DNA of 13,406 bases from Treponema sp. UBA4267. Its GTDB lineage: Bacteria; Spirochaetota; Spirochaetia; Treponematales; Treponemataceae. The DNA lies in the NCBI GenBank assembly GCA_002395155.1, contig DGWD01000027.1, positions 1 through 13,406 on the forward strand, given 5' to 3'. The position numbers and the translations under genes are program-made. Positions 5,287-11,570 of this stretch are shown here, piece after piece (the stretch's first letter is position 1; the number at the start of each line of letters is the position of its first letter). The notes below the pieces were generated by a model that saw only the letters and a program-made list of their open reading frames with translations, was not told where the DNA came from and searched no databases.

Positions 5287-7307
5287 ATAATAAAACTTGC
5301 ACCAATCTGGTTAGCCCTATACTCCATCGAATTTAAGCCAAGCCCAGAAGATGCTCCATTCTTATAATTAACAATTCCACATCCATTATCACAAATCTGA
5401 ACCTGCAACTTTCTTGCCACAGACTGCACACTAACAGTTACGGAAGATGCCCTGGAATGCTTCATAACATTATGCAGAGCCTCCTGAATAATTCGGAAAA
5501 TATTAAGCTTTTGCAAATTATTTAACTCTACCGATTTATCTACCTTCCATTCATAAAGACATTCAATTCCTGTCTGTGCTCTGAAAGAATTACAAAGATT
5601 GCTCAAACTATGATTCATTCCAAGACTTTCCAGTTCTACAGGATAAGAATTATGTGCGTACTGCCTTGTAGTCTGCAAAGTATCTCCAATTAGTTCAGCA
5701 AGTTCCACCATTTGACTCTTCTGTACCGGAGTGTCCTGATTAGAATAACTTCTACAAAGCATAGAGATTCCTGCAAGCCGCTGACATATATCATCATGTA
5801 AATCATTACTAAAACGCTGTCTTTCCAGTTCACTTATTTTTAAAACTTCCGCTTCAACTTCCATTCTTTTATTATTTGCTTCAATAAGTTCGTGGGTACG
5901 TTTTGTAACTTCTTTTTCAAGATATTCAGACCTCTTTTCTCTTTCTTCCATAGCCTTAATTCGGGTAAGTCCCTGGGCAATATTTACAGCAATAGAACTT
6001 AAATAAGGTAAAACATTTTTATTTGCCTCATACAAAACACAGCCAATAATTTCAGTTCCGGTAGTAAGATATTTAAACGCTAAAGATGTATGCTCTTCAT
6101 CATCCATCTTCATAAAACGTTTATAAAATTGCCCAAGAGGAAGTTTTATTTCCTTGTAGAACTCATAACATTCAAGACCACTTCTGCGAACATACAAAGG
6201 ATCCACCAGGATTTCTTTTTTTTCAGCAGATTTTTTTTCTGTATTTGAAAAACGAAGTATACAAAAATTACGCAAACCAAGCTGTTCAACATTCCTGTTA
6301 ATTACATAATTAATTCCACTAATACTTTCTGCATAATTCATATCCTGACCAATATGAGTTACCAAACGCAACAAAGATTCAGATTGAACATAATTTGCCT
6401 GAATATGATTAAGGAAATCTTTTGTAGAAATATTTTCTTCCTCACTGGAATCACAACCGCAAGACTTTCTGTAAATAACTTTAGAAGGAATTACAAGTTC
6501 TTGAGGTACTTCTTTACCCTCAACCAAATCCTTCATAATATAAACAGCCTTTTCTCCCAATTCCTTCAAGGGCTGGCGAATAGTAGTTAGGGCTGGCAAT
6601 TCATATTTAGCCTGGGGAATATCATCAAACCCTGTAACAGCACATTCTTGAATTGCAGGATTATCTCTATTCATCTTAAAAAATTTATAAACACCAATAG
6701 CCATATTATCATTTGCACAAACTACACAATCTGGATTTTCATTATTGTGGGACTCGTAATAATCCGACATGGCCTTTATAGCATAAGTTTCAGAAAAAGA
6801 AGCCCTCTGAACTGTATATTTCAAATCCGGAATCTTTTTTTGATATTCAGAAATTGTTTGAATAAATACATTTCCACGACTTATTGCATCTGGATGATTT
6901 TTCATTCCACTGATATAAAGGAAATTTCTATAATTATGTTTTAAGATAAGGTGTTCGACCAATTCCTTCATGGATAGCTCCCCTTCAACCAGCAAAGAGG
7001 GTACTCCATCAACTTTCTGACCTACAGAAATAACAGGAATATCTTTTCCCCAGATTTTTTCTATATTTTCCTTTTTATTTATTTCATAATTGTCAATTAT
7101 TACTGTGGTTAAAAGAATAATTCCATCCAAATCGAAGTATTCTTTTTTGGGAAAAAACGAAATTAGTTCATCTGGAGAAAAGTGAGTATTCTCCTGCTGG
7201 AAACAAACTATTTCAATGCCTAATTCCTTTGCCTTTTTTACAATACCTGTATAAAGATAAATCTGATATTCTTCATCCAAAATATTTAAAACTAATCCTA
7301 AACGCAT
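5235..7307 (-). CDS. Soluble hybrid sensor: LacI-type ligand-binding domain fused to a NarX/DesK-class histidine kinase
   Basis: With the ATG at 7307 the product has 690 residues (an in-frame ATG at 7322 would add five). Residues 1 to about 275 resemble the ligand-binding core of LacI-family regulators: MRLGLVLN start, DGIILLTT, RNFLYISGM, CVVCANDNMAIGVYKF, VTGFDDIP and LTTIRQP. There is no helix-turn-helix before it. KSCGCD (about 282-287) closes this part. A GAF-like region (about 305-445) and a coiled coil (about 450-495) follow. The HisKA_3 box RQRFSNDLHDDICQRL carries the likely phosphorylated His504. The ATPase domain has RIIQEALHNVMKH (Asn613), DNGCGI (640-645) and SGLGLNS (654-660). 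There is no signal peptide or membrane span, so sensing is cytoplasmic. Divergent from its probable partner regulator; ligand unknown, sugar or nucleoside likely. Confidence 0.9.
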   Translation of the reverse strand: MRLGLVLNILDEEYQIYLYTGIVKKAKELGIEIVCFQQENTHFSPDELISFFPKKEYFDLDGIILLTTVIIDNYEINKKENIEKIWGKDIPVISVGQKVDGVPSLLVEGELSMKELVEHLILKHNYRNFLYISGMKNHPDAISRGNVFIQTISEYQKKIPDLKYTVQRASFSETYAIKAMSDYYESHNNENPDCVVCANDNMAIGVYKFFKMNRDNPAIQECAVTGFDDIPQAKYELPALTTIRQPLKELGEKAVYIMKDLVEGKEVPQELVIPSKVIYRKSCGCDSSEEENISTKDFLNHIQANYVQSESLLRLVTHIGQDMNYAESISGINYVINRNVEQLGLRNFCILRFSNTEKKSAEKKEILVDPLYVRRSGLECYEFYKEIKLPLGQFYKRFMKMDDEEHTSLAFKYLTTGTEIIGCVLYEANKNVLPYLSSIAVNIAQGLTRIKAMEEREKRSEYLEKEVTKRTHELIEANNKRMEVEAEVLKISELERQRFSNDLHDDICQRLAGISMLCRSYSNQDTPVQKSQMVELAELIGDTLQTTRQYAHNSYPVELESLGMNHSLSNLCNSFRAQTGIECLYEWKVDKSVELNNLQKLNIFRIIQEALHNVMKHSRASSVTVSVQSVARKLQVQICDNGCGIVNYKNGASSGLGLNSMEYRANQIGASFIIKQNKPTGTCVQVTVDL

Positions 7308-7313
7308 AAAGTA

Positions 7314-7319
7314 ATTATA
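7314..7319 (-). promoter_or_regulatory. -10 box of the sensor kinase gene, probably leaderless
   Basis: Minus-strand TATAAT ends six bases before the ATG at 7307 (spacer TACTTT), the same geometry as at deoD. A weak ATAACA lies 18 bp upstream (7338-7343). No Shine-Dalgarno is present. This placement supports the ATG at 7307 over the one at 7322, which lies upstream of the box. Confidence 0.55.
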
Positions 7320-7343
7320 CATTTAATTTACAAAATATGTTAT

Positions 7344-7349
7344 TATAAT
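7344..7349 (+). promoter_or_regulatory. -10 box of the response regulator gene
   Basis: TATAAT at 7344-7349 lies four bases before the ATG at 7354. The overlapping TATTAT at 7341-7346 would give a seven-base spacer and is an equally good choice. There is no Shine-Dalgarno. The promoter lies back to back with that of the kinase gene; the two ATGs are only 46 bp apart, so the two promoters must overlap. Confidence 0.5.
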
Positions 7350-7353
7350 ACCC

Positions 7354-8004
7354 ATGAATTGTTCAGTTATAATTATTGATGACCATCCTCTTTTTAGCAG
7401 AGGTTTAGCACAGCTTATTGAAACTCAAAAGGATTACAAGGTAATTGGAATGGCCAAGGATCGCAACGAAGCTCTTTCTCTTTTAGATAAAGAAACTCCA
7501 GACCTTGCAATTGTAGATTTAAATCTTGGTCAGGAAGATGGATTAGAGTTAATCAAAGACATACTCATTATCCACCCTCATACAAAAATTTTAGTACTTT
7601 CTATGCATGATGAACGTTTTTATGCAGAAAGAGCCCTGAAGGCCGGTGCAAAAGGTTACATCATGAAGGCTGAAGCTGAAACCCAGGTTATAAATGCGAT
7701 TAAAACTGTAACAAGTGGTGAAATTTACCTTAGTGATGAAGAAAAGAAACGTATCAAAGAATTATCACGTGGTTCTTCAGAAACTGGAAACAAATTTGAC
7801 ACAATTACCACTTTGTCTGACCGTCAGTTGCAAATTTTCACTTTAATAGGAAAAGGCTTGGGAACTGTAGAAATTGCTTCTAAATTAAACCTGAGCATCA
7901 AAACAATTGATACCCATAAAGAAAATATTAAAGCAAAATTACACTGTGCATCTTCTGCAGAATTAAGACAGATGGCAATAGAATGGACTAACAGGGCTGT
8001 TTAA
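7354..8004 (+). CDS. Response regulator, NarL/FixJ (LuxR-HTH) family
   Basis: A 216-residue cytoplasmic DNA-binding regulator. The receiver domain (1 to about 120) has the full active site: Asp9-Asp10 in IIDDHPLF, phospho-acceptor Asp55 in IVDLNLG, Ser83 in VLSMHD and Lys105 in YIMKAEA. The C-terminal LuxR-type helix-turn-helix starts near residue 150 with LSDRQLQIFTLIGKG and includes VEIASKLNLSIKTIDTHKENIKAKL. This class pairs with HisKA_3 kinases, and such a kinase is encoded divergently 46 bp away, so the two very probably form one two-component system. The targets are unknown; the divergent promoter region and the convergent malQ gene are natural candidates. The ATG has no Shine-Dalgarno. 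Confidence 0.93.
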   Translation: MNCSVIIIDDHPLFSRGLAQLIETQKDYKVIGMAKDRNEALSLLDKETPDLAIVDLNLGQEDGLELIKDILIIHPHTKILVLSMHDERFYAERALKAGAKGYIMKAEAETQVINAIKTVTSGEIYLSDEEKKRIKELSRGSSETGNKFDTITTLSDRQLQIFTLIGKGLGTVEIASKLNLSIKTIDTHKENIKAKLHCASSAELRQMAIEWTNRAV

Positions 8005-8030
8005 AACAACCCCTACACTCCTAATCTTTT

Positions 8031-9614
8031 TTAAAGATTTCGACCATATAAAGCTGCAAGGAATTTTAGTTCTTCTGCAGCTTTTGTTTTTAACTGACCA
8101 GTTTGCATTCTCCATGCCCAGTTGGCACCTGTTGTAGAAGGAGTATTCATTCTAGCTTCATTACCGAGGCCAATTATATCCTGCATAGGAATTACAGCAA
8201 AAACTGCAATCGAAGATAAAGCCGATTTAATAAAATCTTTACGAAGTTGGCCAGACTTTACCAAAGCCTTAGCCTTAACTGGCTCAATTTTTTTTCCTTC
8301 AAAGTATGATGCAATCATAGCAATCTGTTCATCGCCACAATTTTCCAACCATCCCTGTAAGGTATCATTATCATGAGTACCGGTATATACAACACAATTA
8401 TTTGTATCATACATATGAGGCATAAAGTAATTAACCATACCATTTTGTTTTACTTCATCAACACTGTAAGCAAACTCAAGAACTTTCATGCCAGGTAAAC
8501 CAGCCTTATCTCTTAGTTCTTTTACCTCATCTGTAATTACACCTAAATCCTCTGCAATAATTGGAAGGTCTCCCAGCTTTTTCTTAATAGCCTTAAACAA
8601 ATCTATACCAGGTCCTTTTACCCACTTTCCGTTCATAGCAGTTTTTTCACCTGCAGGAACAGCCCAATAAGCTTCAAAACCCCTAAAATGGTCAATTCTT
8701 AAAATATCAGTTAATTCAAAAATTCGCTTAATTCTAGCAATCCACCAGGAATAACCGCTTTCTTTAAGAGAATCCCAATCATACAAAGGATTTCCCCAAA
8801 GCTGACCATCTGCACTAAAATAATCAGGAGGAACACCTGCAACACAAGATGGATGACCGTCTTTATCGAGCTGAAAAAACTTTTGATTAGACCACACATC
8901 TGCACTATCAGGGGCTACAAAAATTGGAATATCCCCAATAATCTTTATCCCTGCATCATTTGCATATTTTTTTAAAGCCTGCCACTGACTTTCAAAAAAG
9001 AATTGAATTACCTTGTAAACTTCAATTTCTTCATTATGTTCTTTTTTCCATTCTTCAAGCTCTTCTTTTTGACAACCAGCAAGCCCTTTTGGCCAATAGC
9101 AATACCAAATTGAATTTGCAGGCTTTTCCTGTTCGGCCTTTGCATCATAAAAGTTCTTTATACTCATAAAAATTGCAAACATATCCAGCCACGAAGACTT
9201 TTCCTTGCAAAAATCTTTATAAGACTTTTTATCTTCTTTATTCGCATTTTCCAAGAAATATAATGCCGCTTTTTTTAAAATAGGAGTTTTCCACCAAACA
9301 ACAGCTCCAAAATCAACATTACCAGTCTTTTTTATATATTCAGCCGGAGCAATTGTTTTTTTATCACACCAACCTTTTTCTACCAGCAAATCCAGATCTA
9401 TCAAAAGCGGATTTCCTGCAAAGGTCGAAAAAGATGCATATGGAGAATCTCCATAACCTGTAGGGCCAAGAGGTAAAATCTGCCATAATGATTGACCGGC
9501 ATCCTTTAACCAATCCACAAATTGGTATGCAGCTTTACCAATAGTTCCAATACCATAAGTTCCTGGCAAAGAAGTAGGATGAAGTAAAACCCCAGATTTT
9601 CTTGAAATATTCAT
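8031..9614 (-). CDS. malQ: 4-alpha-glucanotransferase (amylomaltase, GH77)
   Basis: Cytoplasmic disproportionating enzyme that transfers alpha-1,4-glucan segments between maltodextrins during maltose, starch or glycogen metabolism. With the ATG at 9614 it has 527 residues, in the usual 500-550 range of compact amylomaltases. Family blocks include ILPLGPTGYGDSPYASFSTF, IIGDIPIFVAPDSADVW, nucleophile Asp308 in LRIDHFRGFEAYW, acid/base Glu355 in IIAEDLGVITDEV, and Asp415 in YTGTHDNDTLQGW. An in-frame ATG at 9641 would add nine residues. It is rejected because a GGAG Shine-Dalgarno lies six bases before 9614 and NISRKSGVLLHPTSLPG is the normal start region. Convergent with the NarL-type regulator (26 bp between stops) and divergent from the orphan regulator. 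Confidence 0.95.
   Translation of the reverse strand: MNISRKSGVLLHPTSLPGTYGIGTIGKAAYQFVDWLKDAGQSLWQILPLGPTGYGDSPYASFSTFAGNPLLIDLDLLVEKGWCDKKTIAPAEYIKKTGNVDFGAVVWWKTPILKKAALYFLENANKEDKKSYKDFCKEKSSWLDMFAIFMSIKNFYDAKAEQEKPANSIWYCYWPKGLAGCQKEELEEWKKEHNEEIEVYKVIQFFFESQWQALKKYANDAGIKIIGDIPIFVAPDSADVWSNQKFFQLDKDGHPSCVAGVPPDYFSADGQLWGNPLYDWDSLKESGYSWWIARIKRIFELTDILRIDHFRGFEAYWAVPAGEKTAMNGKWVKGPGIDLFKAIKKKLGDLPIIAEDLGVITDEVKELRDKAGLPGMKVLEFAYSVDEVKQNGMVNYFMPHMYDTNNCVVYTGTHDNDTLQGWLENCGDEQIAMIASYFEGKKIEPVKAKALVKSGQLRKDFIKSALSSIAVFAVIPMQDIIGLGNEARMNTPSTTGANWAWRMQTGQLKTKAAEELKFLAALYGRNL
8050..8091 (+). terminator. Probable terminator of the NarL-type regulator gene, inside malQ
   Basis: A 9-bp perfect stem, AAAGCTGCA (8050-8058) / TGCAGCTTT (8076-8084), is followed by TGTTTTT (8085-8091) on the plus strand. 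It begins 46 bp after the regulator stop and lies within the last 20 codons of malQ on the other strand. On the minus strand no T-run follows, so it would act in one direction only. A second short palindrome, AATCTTT (8023-8029) / AAAGATT (8033-8039), lies at the junction but has no T-run. Confidence 0.6.
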
Positions 9615-9658
9615 TTTAATCTCCAAACAATAAAAAAACATTTAATGGTCTTAATTTA

Positions 9659-9687
9659 TTTATAGCACACAAAAGTTTTTTTTTCTA
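9659..9687 (-). promoter_or_regulatory. Possible malQ promoter
   Basis: On the minus strand TAGAAA (9682-9687, four of six matches to -35) and TATAAA (9659-9664) are separated by 17 bp. This gives a 5' leader of about 37 bases that carries the GGAG ribosome binding site. The -35 region overlaps that of the divergent regulator promoter. Confidence 0.45.
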
Positions 9688-9703
9688 TTTTTTAAATCAA
9701 GTA

Positions 9704-9709
9704 TATACT
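9704..9709 (+). promoter_or_regulatory. -10 box of the orphan regulator, probably leaderless
   Basis: TATACT ends six bases before the ATG at 9716 (spacer AAAAGT), again with no Shine-Dalgarno. The -35 region is T-rich with only a poor match (TTTTCT at 9681-9686). Confidence 0.55.
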
Positions 9710-9715
9710 AAAAGT

Positions 9716-10459
9716 ATGAGAGTATATCTTTTTTCGCCGCAAAAAGGCATTGCAGAAATAATAGCAGATCATTTAAGAGCAGAAGATCATGATTGTCTTG
9801 TTATAAATAAGATTGAAGATGTTTTCCTTAGAATCTCCAATGAAATAAAGAAACCCGATCTGCTTGTTTTAGATTACCTTTCCTACAACCATGATACATT
9901 CAATATTATAAAAAATCTTAATGATTACAACGTTTATCTTCCAACTATTTTTTATAATGATCCTTGTCTAGTTCGCTCAAATAGAATCAGGCATTGGAGA
10001 TCCCAAGTACAACTTCTTCAGTGTAAAGATGAAAGAAAAGATTTAGATTTTTTTGATAAAATATTTAAATCTATACAAGATTTTGTTGAATCTGAGGAAA
10101 TGCGTCCATATATCTCTTTAATGCAAATTCCTAAAAAACTTCCAGACAGACTATTAAAACAGCAAATTACAATGGATACCATTAAGGATAATATTAGCGA
10201 TGGAATACTTGCTTTTAAAAAGCGTTCAAAACTTTCTAACAGTCTATACTACCTGCTAGAAATATTTCAGAAAAATAAAAACTGTCTCATAAGCATAGGA
10301 GATATTTTAAAAGAATATAGCAGAGATGGTAAACAAATGACTCAAGATTCCTTACGAGTTCTTATATCAAAATTACGTAATGGAATAAGAAAAGATAAAG
10401 CATGTCCATTTATAATTGTAAAAGAAAAAGATTGCTACGAATTTATCACTTTTAAATAA
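9716..10459 (+). CDS. Orphan OmpR-like regulator with degenerate receiver domain
   Basis: A 247-residue protein that looks like a divergent response regulator. Residues 1 to about 120 follow a receiver-like pattern (MRVYLFSPQKGIAEIIADHL, then PDLLVLDYLSYN with Asp53 at the phospho-acceptor position). However, the acidic pair after strand 1 is replaced by Ser-Pro-Gln, and the Thr/Ser and Lys switch residues are not evident, so normal phosphorylation is doubtful. The C-terminal part (about 170-247) fits an OmpR-type winged helix: SLYYLLEIFQKN, SIGDILKEYSR, then SLRVLISKLRNGIRKD as recognition helix and a YEFITF wing strand. No kinase gene is adjacent; neighbours are divergent malQ and the convergent chemotaxis operon. 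The domain reading is from pattern, not alignment; an uncharacterised lineage-specific transcription factor is the safest label. Confidence 0.75.
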   Translation: MRVYLFSPQKGIAEIIADHLRAEDHDCLVINKIEDVFLRISNEIKKPDLLVLDYLSYNHDTFNIIKNLNDYNVYLPTIFYNDPCLVRSNRIRHWRSQVQLLQCKDERKDLDFFDKIFKSIQDFVESEEMRPYISLMQIPKKLPDRLLKQQITMDTIKDNISDGILAFKKRSKLSNSLYYLLEIFQKNKNCLISIGDILKEYSRDGKQMTQDSLRVLISKLRNGIRKDKACPFIIVKEKDCYEFITFK

Positions 10460-10471
10460 TTTTTGTTAAAT

Positions 10472-10550
10472 AAAAAAAGGGTCTAGCTTTCTTTTTAGTA
10501 TTCCATATTACTATTTAAGAATACCTTATTAAAAACAGACCCTTTTACTA
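10472..10550. terminator. Long bidirectional terminator between the orphan regulator and cheY
   Basis: Outer arms AAAAGGGTCT (10475-10484) and AGACCCTTTT (10537-10546) enclose 52 bases that hold two further pairings: TTTTTA 10492-10497 with TAAAAA 10530-10535, and GTATTC 10498-10503 with GAATAC 10519-10524. The minus strand ends in seven Ts after the stem and the plus strand in four, so it can stop both the regulator and the chemotaxis transcripts. It is longer than a typical intrinsic terminator. Confidence 0.72.
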
Positions 10551-10594
10551 GAAAAATTCTTCTAATTCAGCAAAATTTTATTAGTTATTAAAAA

Positions 10595-11029
10595 CTATTG
10601 TAAAACTTTTGCAATGCGTTCAAGAACCTTTTTACGGTCAAGAGGTTTAATGATATAACTCTTAGCACCAGTCATTAAAGATTTCTTAACTAATTCTTCC
10701 TTACCAAGAGCAGAAACCATTACAACTCTTGCATTTTTATCAAAAGCCATAATCTGTTCAAGTGCTGTAATACCATCCATCTTAGGCATAGTAATATCCA
10801 TAGTTACCAAGTCAACGTTTGGACACAATTCCTTGTATTTATCAACGCCTTCTTTACCATCAGCTGCAGTTGCAACTACTTCGTAACCTTCACTTGTAAG
10901 AATCTGTCCAAGCTGTTTTGCAACGAACATTGAATCATCAACGACTAATACTCTGAAGGATGTTCCATCATCTTTTCTACCCTCAGGTGGACGTTCATTG
11001 ATTGTTGGATAATCTTGTGTTGTTTTCAT
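10595..11029 (-). CDS. cheY: Chemotaxis response regulator CheY
   Basis: Single-domain response regulator that, once phosphorylated by CheA, acts on the flagellar motor switch. The receiver occupies residues 25-144 with all active-site residues: Asp31-Asp32 in VLVVDDSMF, phospho-acceptor Asp78 in DLVTMDITMPKMDG, Ser106 in VVMVSALG and Lys128 in SYIIKPLD. It carries about 24 extra residues at the N-terminus, polar and proline-containing (from MKTTQDYPTINERPPEG). The longer start is kept because AAAGGAGA lies six bases before this ATG and no other start nearby has a site. Last gene of the che operon, 21 bp after cheX; ended by the hairpin at 10472-10550. Its dephosphorylation is expected from CheX encoded upstream. 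Confidence 0.95.
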   Translation of the reverse strand: MKTTQDYPTINERPPEGRKDDGTSFRVLVVDDSMFVAKQLGQILTSEGYEVVATAADGKEGVDKYKELCPNVDLVTMDITMPKMDGITALEQIMAFDKNARVVMVSALGKEELVKKSLMTGAKSYIIKPLDRKKVLERIAKVLQ

Positions 11030-11050
11030 TATATTTCTCCTTTAGAATAT

Positions 11051-11533
11051 TTAAGCTCGTTCTCTGATAGAAACGTTTACTTCAATTTTACCACAATCAG
11101 AAAGCAAAGGAACGATGAGTGCTTCAACACTATCTGTAGTACCCCCCAATGCAGCAATTTCCATTTTCTGACCAACGAAAAGTGCAGGTGGAGTCAAGTC
11201 AAACCTAAATCCTAATTCGTGCAACTTTGTTACTGCCTGAGCAGTAATAAGGTTTGCTAATTCACTGATTGTAGCTTTTGCCAAATCATCAAATTCAGGT
11301 AAAGTTTCACCGTTCATTGCCGAAGCAATATTCAATGCTGTTTCCATAGTCATATCAAAAAGAACACGACCTTCAACATCACCTGCAAGTCCAACTAATG
11401 CAGCAACTCCCATTACAGGCATTGCAGTTGATTTAAGATACAAATCTCCACGTTTTACTTCTGCTCCTCCAAGAACCTCCTGAAGTACACGGAAAGAAGT
11501 TTCAACAAACGGATTAATATACTCTACTCGCAT
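11051..11533 (-). CDS. cheX: CheY-phosphate phosphatase CheX
   Basis: A 160-residue cytoplasmic phosphatase of the CheC/CheX/FliY family that removes phosphate from CheY and resets the signal. The catalytic E-x-x-N motif is visible as Glu91 and Asn94 in ATISELANLITAQAV. There is a single such helix, as in CheX and unlike most CheC proteins with two. MRVEYINPFVETSFRVL is a typical CheX N-terminus, and GTTDSVEALIVPLLSDCGKIEVNVSIRE fits the C-terminal strands of the domain. The ATG is preceded by AGGAGA at five bases. It lies 37 bp after the cheW fusion gene and 21 bp before cheY. CheX in place of CheZ is characteristic of spirochetes. Confidence 0.93.
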   Translation of the reverse strand: MRVEYINPFVETSFRVLQEVLGGAEVKRGDLYLKSTAMPVMGVAALVGLAGDVEGRVLFDMTMETALNIASAMNGETLPEFDDLAKATISELANLITAQAVTKLHELGFRFDLTPPALFVGQKMEIAALGGTTDSVEALIVPLLSDCGKIEVNVSIRERA

Positions 11534-11570
11534 TTCATTCTCCTATTTTTAGTTTTATTTTTATACAAAA

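Noticed and set aside
5235..7307. Reading the kinase N-terminal half as a DNA-binding LacI repressor
   Set aside because: The protein begins directly with the ligand-domain first strand; no helix-turn-helix or hinge precedes it, and the C-terminal half is clearly a histidine kinase.
9615..9641. Earlier ATG for malQ adding nine residues
   Set aside because: A GGAG ribosome site lies six bases before the later ATG at 9614, where amylomaltase similarity begins.
11534..11570. Possible internal promoter (TATAAA) before cheX
   Set aside because: No matching -35 hexamer, AT-rich background, and cheX has a good ribosome site consistent with operon transcription from upstream.
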